DNA of 52,698 nt from Chloromonas sp. AAM2 (taxonomy: Eukaryota; Chlorophyta; Chlorophyceae; Chlamydomonadales; Chlamydomonadaceae), in assembly GCA_004335635.1 (NCBI GenBank), contig QAXH01005835.1, positions 1-52,698 of the forward strand. Reading direction: 5' to 3'. Position 1 is the stretch's first letter; each line of letters starts with the position of its first letter. The translations under genes were made by a program, and so were the position numbers. Below the pieces are notes generated by a model that was not told the DNA's origin, ran no database searches, and saw only the letters and a program-made list of their open reading frames with translations. Shown here piece after piece: positions 1 to 12,200 of the stretch.

Positions 1-491
1 CAGTGTGTTCAAAGCATGCGTTTGAATTGTAAGTTTGCGTCATTTCTTTGTATCATTATGTTAGTTAGTTGTATCATTAGTTAGTGGCCACTGTCCCAGT
101 ATTGGCAGTCGACACCGTGCACAGTCCATACACCACATGGACAAAGTCCGGTAACTCTCCACAACATTATACACCTCATCACTGAGTCACAAGGAACTGG
201 CATGCGACGACCATGATTGCACTGGAAAGGCGAACATACACCATCTCAGTATCAAATACCAAAATTGTCCCAGAACTGGCAAACTTCTTATTTTTTACTG
301 GCACGCGATGTGTATTGAAAGGAGGAAGAAACATGATAACCAAGGGTATAGCCTTCAGGTATGCGTGAGTTGAGGTCAGCGATCAAGAAAACCCATCACT
401 TCTAAGGATGGCAGCCCATCCCATGTCGATGCGCCATTTACTTAATGGCTTTAAACACAGGGGCCAAGTAGCCAGGCATGCATGGATCTGG
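1..491. other. 3' flank of ALG8, no gene seen
   Basis: This stretch lies downstream of the ALG8 stop codon on the minus strand. I see no supported coding region. It contains copy A of the dispersed 18-nt element at 267-284. The 3' untranslated region and polyadenylation site of ALG8 should lie here but cannot be placed from sequence alone. Confidence 0.6.
267..284 (-). repeat. Dispersed 18-nt element, copy A
   Basis: Read on the minus strand this is a perfect copy of GTTTGCCAGTTCTGGGAC, preceded by an A-rich tract and followed by AATTTTGG. It starts about 208 nt downstream of the ALG8 stop codon and is in the same sense as ALG8. Related copies are at 6101, 20666, 23366, 51328 and 52273. Confidence 0.85.
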
Positions 492-3400
492 CTAGACGTA
501 CCGCGCCCCGATGCCACAGTAGCCCAGCAGCATGCGCAGCCAAACATACCCCACCCCCAGCGAGCAGTACATGCTGGTCAGAAGCAGCTGCAGGAACGGC
601 AGACGCTGGCCCAGCACCAGCGGGTGCACTGCGCTGCAGTAGACCTCCAGCGGCAGGAAACCAGCTACATACAGCGCCAGCAGAGGGTGCAGCAGCCTCC
701 CAGCTCCCACCATACCGCTCAAACTCCAACCGTCGCCCTTGGCACCCCCATGGCTACTGCCGCCACCGCTGCCATTGCGGTCATAGTAAGCCTGCCCAGC
801 CTTATTCACATCCTGACGCTGTGATGACTGCATAGTGTCGTAGTGGCTACCATCACCAGCAGCGTCAGGGTTGTAGAAGGCTGGTTGTGTTGGAATGTAG
901 GCACTGGCGTACTCCTGGGTGGGTGGGGGCGGTGGCGGTGCGGGTGGGAATGGGGCATTGGGTGGCAGCGGCGGAAGAGCGGCTGAGCTGCGTTGCACCA
1001 GGCCCTTTGCTGATGCCCCAGACTGCACCGCCCCGCCCCGGGCTGCATCACCAGGCGCACCCATAGCCACCTGCTGCCAGGCAGGGGCGGTGGCTGCCTG
1101 GCTGCCGGGAAACGCTGCACCCCCAGACCAAGCGGGCTCTGACGGTTGAGCCTCCCCGTAAAGCGGTGCCGCAGTGCTGCCGCCGCCCCATCTCGTGGGC
1201 CCCGGCTCCTGCCCAGCGCCGCTGCCTGTGTTGCCGGCAGTGCCTGCTGCACCCCACATCGTGGTGGTGGGCGGGAAGAGCGGCCCGCTCCCGTCGCCGC
1301 CGCCTGTTCCCGTGCCGCTGCTGCGCTTGGCTGTGCGTGCGGCTGAGTGGACGTACATTCCCGCAGGCGGGCCGCCTGCGGCTGTGGGAGGTGGCAGTGG
1401 TGGCCCCACCATGGGGGGTGCTGCAGGCGGTCCGCCACCGCCACCACCAGACTGGCTTGGAGGTGTGGCATATGCGCCTGCTGCTGCAGGCAAACCGCTG
1501 GTGACACCGGCACTGTTCCTGGCAAACGTGCCTGGTGCTGAAGAAAAGGTACCACCACTGCTGTTCATCGGTTCCAGCGGGGCAGGAGGGCAAGGGTGTG
1601 CGAGGTTGGGGCCGGGCGGGCGGGGCGGGGGCAAGCCACCACTGTTTGACTGTAGCATGGCGGCGGGCGGAGACTGATACCACTGCTGGAAAGGCTGCTG
1701 CTGCTGCTGAAATGGCTGCTGCTGGGGTGTGTACCATGCTTGCTGCTGCTGCTGCTGCTGTGGCGCAACCGGGTTGAAAGCGGGCGCAGCCGGTGCGTCC
1801 TGTGCACCAACAGAACCAGCCCACATGCCACGGCCATGCGCATCCCCCTGGCCTGTGTTCTCCCCTGAGTAGTGACTGGGCTGTGTTTGCTGGCTCCCAT
1901 AGCCTGGTTGCTCCATAAAGCTAGCTTGCCCTGCTAGGCCTCCGCTGGGGTATGCATGCAGCCCACCGGCAATAGCTGCAGCTGCGCCTGTGCTCGATAC
2001 GCTGTGCAGCTGCTGCATGCCCTCACCCTCAGGGCTATCCTGCTTGGCGCTGCCTGTCTTGTGCACAGCGGCTAGGCAGTGCGCGGCCACCAGCCAGTAG
2101 ACGAGGCACAGCACCAGTTTGACGGGGTACTCCTCAGCCTGCATCAAGGCGTGCGTGGAACTGAGTGAGAGCACATAAAGCAGCTAATTCTTATCTAGCA
2201 AAACGCTACTAAACACTGTCTGCCACCTCTTGCAAATGAGCAGCCAGGAAATGAATGAGTTGGAGCCCACACTGTCAAGCATCTTTCTATCTTCCTTACC
2301 AGCCAGTCTTCTGGTCCAAGTCATCACCCTATCCAATCTCTTGCTGGTGTTCTGCACCACCTCAGGATCACGTCCTTGTCATGCCTGTTGTCCTGCTTGG
2401 AATAATCCTTCCCCCCTGATATGATGCACTCTCGCCTAACCCCCCGCGGCCTTATCCACTTTACCTGGTGCAGCAGTGGCAGGAGGCCTACGTGCCCCGC
2501 AGCCGCCAGCACCAGCCAGTCCTGGGCCGCTCCGGGGTGGAGCACAGCGGACAGAGTCAACGGTAGCAGCGCCTGCGCAAACACATGCGTGCTTTTTGAT
2601 GTGCAAACACGTGGTTCATGTTGAAATGCTCAAATCCTGATGGGTGATTGGCATGCCCTCCACTCTTGAGCGTGTGCATCGAAAGCATTGTCAGGACTGC
2701 AGCAGATGCTTGCAGACTGACTTGTTGTCTGATGCCGGAGCTGAGGGTGCACAGGGAAAGCTGCATGGCAGCACAGGCTAGGCAAACACGTCTCTGTGAA
2801 GCGGACGGTGTGAAGCCTGACATGTAACTGGCGGAAACGTGGGTCTGCTAGCAAACCCAGACCTTTCATGGTCACCAAAAGCAGAATTTTCCTCTCACCG
2901 GCAGAATTGCTTTCTCATGCACATGGTACCCGAACCAGAAGCCTGTCAGCAGCACGTATGCCAGTGCGGCCGGCACACGCCTCCCCTCGGGCCGCCGCAT
3001 GAGAGCCAAAACGGGCGGCAGGAGGGACAGGCCCACCAGCAACAGACTCTCACGTGGGCCCACCTGGGGCAGCACATGCATGCGACCCACGCCCACCTGC
3101 CCACCTGCACACACGGACACCACATGTGGTTTTCGGAAACGTACTGCGCTGAATGAGAAGATGGAACACTTCCGACCCACCAGTTCTGATGTCATAAGCA
3201 GCTGATAGCACAATGTGAACTGTGACTCCGCAGCACTGTACAGGCGTGAACTTTGGAGTAGCATGCTGCAACCACATCTCCATGCGCCATGCTAGATTGG
3301 GACTGTCGGTTGGCCGCACTCACTGGCTGTGTCCACCCATGTGCTGTCGCCCCCTTCCCCCAGTGCCGCATGTCTCCAGTGCGGCGCCCCGTGGGCCAGG

Positions 3401-5572
3401 GCCTTGTCAGCCGCACAGTACAACGCCCAGGCGTTGGCTGCCCAGTAGGAGTGGGTCAGGCCGCGGCCAAACGGGAACAGGCGGGACAGCAGCTGCGGGT
3501 GGAGGCAACGTTAACACCAGCAAGGACTCAGTATATTGCATGAGTGTTTCATGCACGGCTGAGAGAAGTGGGCGTCATCGGCTAGCTAAGAAGGGATGGC
3601 AGCAGCAGCAGCAAGGGTAGCTTGCCTTGCTGCAAGATGTTTGTGCACTAGGAAGCCGCACACTGACTCATGCGGCAGACCCAACGCACTGTTTGACATG
3701 ATCCGCCTTCCTCAGCGATAGGCAGCCGCCCATTCTGTGTCATGATGCAGACGCTGACCACGTCCCCCTGCTGAACCCCTCCCAAGCGCACGCTGCAGAT
3801 ACATGCTCATTATGTCCATGCAGCACAGCCGATGCGCTGACTGACAACATCCCCTTTCTTTTCCCCTGGCAGCCATACCTGGGGCAGTTGTCCTGCCATG
3901 ACAAAGGGTCCCAAGGAGGCAGCGCTGACAGCGGCCACCGTGGCGCCCATAAACAGAAACCGCCCCGCGCCCCGCACGCCCCCGCCGCACCAGGCGCGGG
4001 CGATGTACACGAGCATGACGGGGGCGCAGTACACGTACAGGTGCTTGAGGTGCACCAGGCAGGTGTAGGCCACGCCGCCCAGCCAGTAGCGGTCCGTCAG
4101 CAGGAAGTAGAGCGACCACAGCAGCACACCTGCGGGACCAGGGAGGCTGCCATGCTGAGAGAGGGCGGCTAAGGGCAGGGCGTACACCACTGTGTGGACT
4201 GCACCTCAAATTGACCCTCATGTGCCCAACATAGTCCTGTGCATGTGCTTGCTGGAAGGCCAGGGGTTAGCATGGTGATTTTTCAGCGCTGCGTGTGTTG
4301 ACAGCGTTGTTGGCTGAGGGAGATGCCTGCAAGTCCGCTGCGTATGAAGGCACTCTGCAGGTTGTTTGGTTGAACAGGTGCTCATGGGTGCGCTGCCTTC
4401 ACATGATTCGTGACTTCGAGACAGTGTGGCTCCTGACCAAGGGTGACCAGTAGGCCTGAGAAGGCGAGTCGCAGGTTCACACGCTTCACATACTGGGTGG
4501 TACCCCGGCCGGTTGGATTAGATGGGTTGATGGCGTTGGCTCTGTTGCAGCTGAGCACAGACTGACCTATGACCACTCCGTTGTATTGGAAGTGAATGTG
4601 GTCCACCAGCAGCAGCCCAGCGTTGAGAACCAGCAGGGTGAACAGGACCACGCCGTGCAGCCGCCCGCGCTCACGGGAAACGTGCCTGAACACGGCAGAC
4701 AAGCGGAGACTAGTAGGTTGCAATCTAGCTAGCACAATCTAGCTAGCACAATCTAGCTAGTTGGGCCTCACTCAACAGCAGTCCTTGCAGGCATGAATGA
4801 TGGCCTCTATTGCGTTGCCTGAACGGCGTTCACACTTGGGGCCTCAACAGCAGGCATGAATGATGGCCTCTAGTTTTCCCTAAAACGGTTGCCTGAAAGA
4901 GTTATGGCTACAAGCACGTGCTGTCTCACCTGGCTAGTGCGAGAGCTGCTGCCATGTAAACCACATCAGTGACCACCACACTCAGGCGCTGGAACAGGAC
5001 AGTTGCAGGGCTGGCGTAATCGAGGTTTCCAACCACCTGGGGAGGGGCAAAAGCATGAGAGCAAAGCGCAGAGTACTGTGTCGTACTGTCACATGTTGTC
5101 TGCGCATGATGATGTGCTGTGCTCGAAATGGCGTATCCAGGCGTCTGGTTGCAGGACTGCATCATGTTACAGGGCCAAGATTTTGATGTGCATGCTGTGC
5201 CTAATGACCTGGAGGTGACCGGCATGTGTGTCTTACCAGCATATCTGGATCAAACAGGCGAGCCACATGGGACAGCGCGTATTCCAGCCATGCGAAGAAG
5301 GGTGGGTAGTCCAAAGTCCACGGCGATGTATCTTCCGTGTACCTGCGGTGTCCCATGGTGAACAATGCATGCACATTTCAAGAAGAATGCCCTTGTGGTT
5401 ACAAATAACGACGGATCTACATGCCTCACCACTGGTTGACGGGCAGGGAGTGCGTAATCGCCAGCCAGTTACGGTGCACTTCGAAATCAGTAGAACGGTA
5501 GGTCGGGAAAAGCAACAGCTTCAAGCCGACTGCCACTGCCGCGATAGCAACGTAGCTGCGTGTTCCTGACAT
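492..5572 (-). CDS. ALG8: ALG8, dolichyl-P-glucose alpha-1,3-glucosyltransferase, with a ~450-aa low-complexity insertion
   Basis: ER multi-pass enzyme that adds the second glucose to the lipid-linked oligosaccharide used for N-glycosylation. Exons (minus): 5572-5430, 5342-5237, 5036-4930, 4685-4567, 4129-3879, 3492-3324, 3104-2899, 2572-2465, 2138-492; phases agree throughout and give 951 aa. Family hallmarks: TDFEVHRNW and TLDYPPFF (about 57-64) in the first luminal loop, DHIHFQYNG (147-155), LHLKHLY-like [34 protein letters not shown], and HVHEKAIL (359-366). The C-terminus, [18 protein letters not shown], is also ALG8-like, so the reading frame is intact at both ends. Known ALG8 proteins are about 500-550 aa. 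The excess is one Pro/Gln/Gly/Ala-rich block at about 430-880 between the last membrane segments, all in the final exon. ALG6 is the closest alternative, but the details fit ALG8. In-frame introns inside the block cannot be excluded. Confidence 0.9.
1683..1761 (-). repeat. CAG-rich (polyglutamine) tract in the ALG8 insertion
   Basis: Interrupted CTG triplets on the plus strand read as CAG on the coding strand and encode glutamine runs within the ALG8 low-complexity insertion. Such triplet tracts are prone to length change. Confidence 0.8.
4721..4760. repeat. 14-bp tandem repeat in ALG8 intron 3
   Basis: The unit CAATCTAGCTAGCA occurs twice in full and a third time as its first 12 bases, back to back, inside the intron between ALG8 exons 3 and 4. 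Confidence 0.85.
4787..4875. repeat. Direct repeat in ALG8 intron 3
   Basis: GCAGGCATGAATGATGGCCT, extending into CTCTA, is present at about 4788 and again about 63 bp later. Both copies also have CTCAACAGCAG close upstream, so the duplicated block is longer than the core. Confidence 0.75.
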
Positions 5573-6232
5573 GATAACCGGCTTGGTCTATCGCCTGGTT
5601 GGCAGGCTTGTCATCTTGATGTTGCGAACGCTTCACGTTCACTGCATCGTCTCGGACAAGCAACCCGCAAGATTGATCGAGGTCCAAACACACCCGATGG
5701 ATCGACGTCAAATAATAAAGCATCGCGGTTATGATGGTTACGATCAGGTTTTTCTTTCTTTGCCAGGCAGGAGATGATCAATATGTACATGTGTGCGTGC
5801 CACTTGCAGATTATCTGTCCCACCACGCACAAGAACAGCACACTATAACGTCATGCATTCCGGAGTCACAAGTGGCCTCAGACCTATAAATCCTGGTAGC
5901 ATGACATGCACCTGTTAAGTTTCATGTGGACGACAAGCCACAGTTCATGTATGCCGCTTGATTACATTCCGGGCTGCAAATCGATTCAACATTGCAAATG
6001 TTACAAGTACAAACCTGTAACGATGCCCAAGTGCAGGAAATTTGGGTGGCTCCCAAGATGACATCCAGGCTCACATATGCCAGTGGTATTGACAGGTATC
6101 GTCCCAGAACTGGCAAACTCTCTTTTTTTTGGTCCTAGAGGGCACAATAAAGAGGTCCTTTCTGTTTGCACATGGGCATAACAGGCCACAGATGGTACAC
6201 AATGCACACAGAACAAGTATGCGGCAATTCAT
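5573..6232. other. Intergenic between ALG8 and the ZIP4-like gene
   Basis: This 660-bp spacer must hold the ALG8 promoter and the 3' untranslated region of the ZIP4-like gene, both on the minus strand. I see no coding region and no clear TATA-like box. Copy B of the dispersed element is at 6101-6118. Confidence 0.6.
6101..6118 (-). repeat. Dispersed 18-nt element, copy B
   Basis: Perfect minus-strand copy of GTTTGCCAGTTCTGGGAC, preceded by a run of eight A and GAGA on that strand. It begins about 115 nt after the stop codon of the ZIP4-like gene, in the sense of that gene. Confidence 0.85.
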
Positions 6233-9200
6233 TCAGGCCTGGGCTCCGCTGACACTCTTCAAGACTACGCCCAGCTGCTGTTGAACCATGCTCTTGTGCG
6301 CCGCTGCGTACTCTGATGGTGCGAAGCTGAGCAGGTCCAGAGCTGCTTGCATGAAGCCAGCAGCCTCAGTCAGCCTGCGCATAGCAGAATAGACTGCACA
6401 ATCAAGGGCGTGATACCAAGTTCCATGCTATGCCGAACACGTGCCAGACAGTTGGCAAGAAGAAAGTGCAAACTTCTGGCAAAGATCAGCCTAGTCAACT
6501 CTCTGTGAGAATTGCCTTTACGCCCGTTCACAAGCCTACCCGCCTCACAGTACCGGCAGCACATTGTCTGTGAGGTCAATCACAAGCATGCTCACAGTTA
6601 CGGCTGCCATGCCACTATGTATACCAAGTGTCTGTCACACGCACGTTTACCTTTTTTGTCTCGGAAATCCCCACCACCCCACTGGCTGTCGAATCATGTG
6701 TCCACCACACACCTGACGCTCGGTTGCAAATGACCAATCAATGCAGCCATCAAGCTTACCCACCTTGCGAATCTCATGTGCTGTGCGCCTCTGTTCCATG
6801 CCATGGCCACCATCCACTGCACCTCAGCCGCCGGGAAGCAGCTGCGCCGCACGCCACCCACGCCACTCTCATGAGCATGACCACCACCCAGACCGCCACT
6901 GACACGCTGTGCCTTGGATGCCTGAGTGGAGTTGCCGGGTTTCCTGCTATTTGCCAGTTGGCCCATGAGTAAGGCTGCTTCCTTGTAGGCTGCCAGCTTA
7001 GAGGTGTCATCGTCACACAGCTCAATGTGAGCACGCATCACCTGCACATGCCATGACAATATTCAATTGAACTTGTGAAACCTGTGGTTGATCCATGAGC
7101 CGGCTGGCGGCGTACATGATGATACTGCCTAGCAGGCATGTAGCAGGCTCCACAACACGAGGCGTGACATTCTGACCTGGAGATTCGCCTGAAGTTAGTG
7201 ATTACACATGCCGCGTGTATACATGTAGCTCGCATGTGCAGGTCACCTAGCATTACACACGCAAGCGGCATTTGAATTGTCACCACCTAAGGCAAGCTCG
7301 CCAGGTAGTATGCTTTGCCAGGTTCTGGCAGCTTGGCATTCTTGCAATTCATACATTGCCACGCAGCATGGCTGCCAAATCCACAAGTCATCAATTTGGA
7401 CCACAACAACAGCAGACATTGAAGTGTTCCTCCATTCACTGACCCTCACTACCAGTTCGCAGTCCGCTTCCGCCTGCTGGGCGGCTAGCTGCTGCAGGGC
7501 CAGCTGGTAGCAGGTGCGGGCAGTGGAAAGGTTCTGCAGCTCGCCGCCTACACAGCAGGCATGTCAACTGAAGTATACACAGCTGCGTTGGCACGCTAGC
7601 ATTTGCAGCACGTGCGCGCTCACGATGCCCTTTGTTGTGCATGCAAAAAGATCACACACCAGAGGCAATTGTACATCATGGTGTGATCAAACTATGGTGG
7701 CTTTTCACTCCCCATGGTAGTGTCATGGTCGTACTGATCGTTTCAGTCCTATGCCTGTCAATCCTGCACCTGTCAATCCCGCGCCAAGCTCGTCTTGTTG
7801 TAAAGCGTACAGACTTCTACACACAGTCAGGTGGACAGGACTCTCTACCCAAGCTGTAACCCCTTACTGTGTGCCAGCATGTTATGGCCTGTTGCCAGTG
7901 ATTGCCAGCACCCGCACACGATGACACACCAACCTACCACAGAGTAAAAGAAGGGGCTCCATCATGCATGTCGTGTTACCTACCACGAGCCAGTGCTGCT
8001 AGCTCCAGCAGCTGTGAGGGCCGCAGTTGAAGCGCTGGTGGCAGGGCAGGCAGCTGCTCGTGCAGTAGCGAGTGCTGCACATCCTTGTCCCGTGCCAGCA
8101 CTGCAAGCAGCAGCTCCTGCACACACCCCAGCAACGTTTTACAGTATCACCCATCTCAGCAACATAACGGCACAATGCAATGACCTGACTGGCACTGCAA
8201 AGACGTAGGTGTGAATTTCCAATCGCACTGCATGTGCGACATATTCCTGGCGATACGAGTGTGTGCTCGACTATCACTACCACGTTCACAGGGTGTAGCC
8301 AGCAGCGGTACATTGGCTCGGAACCTAAAGCAGCTACTGCACTCTGATGTGATATCAAACTTGGTGGACAGTCTCACATGGATTACGTGAATCAGTAACT
8401 GCCCATGCGTTGGTACAGAAGAGCTTGGGCTCCTACACACCTGGTATAATGTCTCATCCTCCTTGGTGGACAATTATATGATTCACAATGATCACACAAA
8501 GTACTCAGTGCTTGGGTTAGCTCACCACCCACCTGGTACACCATGAGTGCCTCCAAGGCCTGGTCCTGAGGGTCGGCCCGCACCCCCTCACTACCGGCCC
8601 GACAGTGGGCACTGAACTCGCGGCTCATGCCTAGCATCCTGAACAGGCGGTGCAGACAGTAAGTGTACTGCCAGCCTGCTGCGCAGCCGTCTCATCAGAA
8701 CTGCATACTCACTGCACTTCCTTGGGCTGTATCTTGTTATGCACTCACGCCTGCTCAGGCTAACGTTCACATGCTTGCTTTTGGCATGGATTTCTCCTGG
8801 CCTGCAACTGTGCCGCATAACGTAAGCACAGTAAGTGACTATCTGAGCTGTCGTTTCTTCAGAAGTGCATACATGTACGATTGCTGTTGCTGTGCACAGG
8901 ATTGCTTTGTGCAAACGTCACTCCTGGCCAAGAGTTATACCACAGCCTTCCTTAGACTGCGTCTTGTTACACCTGCACGGCTGTGTTTGTCATTATTATT
9001 CCTGCCCTGAAGTTCCATCACATAACGTAGCTACATACGACTACAGCTGGCCTGTCATACCATGGCTTATGATATTGTGTCCCAGTGGCCTCAGCCGCAC
9101 CCACTTGCGAGCAAAGTGCAGGCTTGCCTCCCTCTTGGCCGGGTTTTCCCTGCTGACGGCTGTGGCCGCTACGGTTGCCAGCACTGCCGCCTTGCGCTGG

Positions 9201-12200
9201 CAACGGTACGTGGCGGTGGAGGGCAGCGGGTGGTGCGAGAGCATGGTGCTCACGGCCACAAAGAACACCGCACAGGGCTCGGCACAGCTCGCCACGCCTG
9301 CATGCGGCCAGGGTGACAAAAGACCATGGTGGCAAAGCACAGGTAATCACTGATCACACACACTGGCAATGAGTACAGGACACGACCTTTGCACCACAAC
9401 ACACTGCCAGGCGTATATTAGCATGCCCAGTACAAAATGGAAAACAGTTGTATTAGAACACGGCGCGGCGCAGCACAGCGCTTGCACCCCATACCTTGCG
9501 TGAATACTGATTCTGTTCAGAAATCCAGTAAACAAGGATGTAGCCTAACGACCGGGTAACAATCAGCAAGTCAGCAGTGAGGTCTGTTGATTCCTCTTGG
9601 TTTTCAGCTATGTCACACAACACAAGCCCGTTCGGCTGCACTGGGTTCTAAGCCCATAGTTAGTGGATCTCCAAGCCCTATCTGCAGCGGTCATCCCGCA
9701 GCCATTTGCGTGGATGTCAGTCCTGACTGTAGCCCTCAATGATGGCATGCAGTGGTATACTAATTAACAACCATGGGTAACAATCATCAGGTTGCGAGTG
9801 AGGCAGCATCCTCAGCGCATCATCAGGTTTGCCAGCGTAGCATGGTACGACCGCACCTGCTGCCTCCCCCAGCCGCATGCCGGTGGTTGCAAACCACTCC
9901 AGGCCAGCAGTGGCCGCCTGCTTGCCGCCAGCATCGCCAAAGAAAGCAGCCAAGCCCAACACATCCAACCTGAACCGCACAAGGGCATGGAGCATGGTCA
10001 GCCAACATCATTTCATAGCCGTTGCGGGCATGTGTCAAACACAGCTCTCGTTTTGCATCCAAACACGCTCAGCCTTGCGTCTGTGAGGTCGCTATTTGAT
10101 GCTGCCATCCCAGGCCCGGCTTGAACTTGCTATACCAACAATGGCAGGGGTGCAAGCTTTCTGGCTGCGCACGCCTCTGTGGAACATTTAGGTCCAGCAT
10201 CTAGAATTCCTACAGTCAACAGTCAGACTGCCAGGTCAACTGACACTGCGCCTCAGGTCATTGCTGCACATGCCATACCCCTGCAGTGTGTCAGTGTTCG
10301 GGCCACGCACCTCTTACACGCCTTGTTCAGTAGCGTTGCCAAGCTGCCATGCGCCTCCAGCACACAGGCCGCAACCTGCCGCCCCTTGGCATCCTCCCCA
10401 TCGCCACCACCCATAGCCCCACTAGCCCTGCTGCCGCCTTTACCACCAGCAACCGCCTTGTTTGTTGCAGCCAACGGCCCGTCTGGTGGTTGATTCAATT
10501 GGGCCTCTAGGCACCTGACATGGCAGCGCAGCACGTCTGCCTCTGCCACCCCGGGTGCAGTGCCGGCCACCACATGGGCATGCAGTGTGGCCAGGGCGTC
10601 ACAGGCCACCCGGTGACAGCCCATGCGCCCAGCCTCCTGACAGATTACCTGCACAATGCGACAACGCTTAAAGCTTGACCAGTCTAGACGACAACTGCTG
10701 CAGCAAGTAGCAACAATGTCTCAAGCTCGTAGCAGGTTTGGGAGACCAGTGCAGCAGCGCAGCGTGCGTCACCCTGCGCAAGCTGTGTGCAGGCATTCTC
10801 CTCTTACGGCTGGTGATGACAATGAAAACAATCATCACATGCGTGTGTGCTCGTGGCCGGGTAGTGATGAACCAAAGATGACCTGCAGCAAGACGGCTAG
10901 GCAGACCCATCCACAGTGACCTGCAAAGAGGCTGTGGGATCAAGTGAATGGCCTCTATGCATACCCTCGGATGTTGCAGGGTCATCTTTCTGGAAATAAC
11001 CTGCATGAGCTCCTCGCCATACAATCGACGCGTTGAAGATTTGAGCCATTCCAGGCATACCTGGTGATATGATGAAATATGTCTATCCAAGGCACACACC
11101 TGCATGAGCTCTGGTGTGTAGTCCCCGCACGCAGTGAGCCTCTGCAGGTGCGTGCAGGCCGCCTGTGCATCGGCCCGCTCCAGAGCCACCTTGAGCTGGA
11201 GGAAGGGAATGGCCACGGGCAGGCCGCTGGAGGACCCGCTGTTCGCTGACACAAACTGATCAGCCTCCTGCAAGAAAGTGGAGGCCCTGTGCAACAAAGA
11301 CATGCGAAACTAAAGCAAAGCAACTCAGAATGAGCAACTCTGTGATTTGAAATTATTCATGGTTTGCCTGAAAAGGGTAGATTGGAAGGTTGAATTCACT
11401 GACCGACCAGGCCAAGATTGCAGCAAAGGTGATCGGCTGAATGGGATAGGTGACGGCTTGTCCTACTTGCTTGCCTGGCTGGTGCATATAAACCTTTGCA
11501 CGCACAGACGCACAGGCAAACTGGTTTGTTGGGTTCATGTCCTGTAGGTCAGGCAGCCTATTGAACAGCTGGTCAACTCTGGATTTGAATGTGGAGAGTT
11601 GCTAGGCTAACGTCTTGTGCACCAGCAAGGGGAGGGCAACCATGACTCTTTGCCCAGGCGTGTGCCTGCCAGTACCCACCTGTCCAGTTGTTTTGTGGCC
11701 AGGCCGCACAGGGCCAGCACCTTGCACGCCTCCAACTGCTGGGGGCCATCGGAGTACAGCCGACTCGCCTGCAGACACACACAGGGGCCCTGAAGTTGCA
11801 AGAACTGCCGGGCTGCATCCAGCCCTAGCAGGTCGACGCCTGTGACTTCTTCAACGTCGCCCTGGTTCCCAGAACAACACGTTTGGTTTGAGAATCAGTA
11901 AGACAGACGGATCAACGAACCTGCAGCATTTGTGTGTGTGGGTTGCATCAAGCTTTCAGGCGCTGAGCTGGTCAGAACCTGTAATCTATCTCGTCTTCAA
12001 CCACTGGATGTAGCTTCAACGTTGTCCTGGCTGCCATGAGAGTGCCTAATAGCTTGAGAAACTACATGGGACACACAAGCACACCAACTGCTGCTGGTCA
12101 CAAACCTGTAACATTTGTGTTGCCTCGTCAAATTCCCTTTGGTGAAAGTGCGCCACACCACTCGCCCAGAGCAGCTGCCGGCACATGCCTTTCACAGCCA

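Noticed and set aside
267..284. The 18-nt element as a tRNA-type internal promoter or tRNA gene
   Set aside because: It lacks the GGTTCGANNCC box B core and no cloverleaf could be built around any copy.
806..1824. Alternative frames of 250 codons or so over the ALG8 insertion
   Set aside because: They are shadows of the repetitive Gln/Pro-rich coding frame; only the frame continuous with both ALG8 ends is kept.
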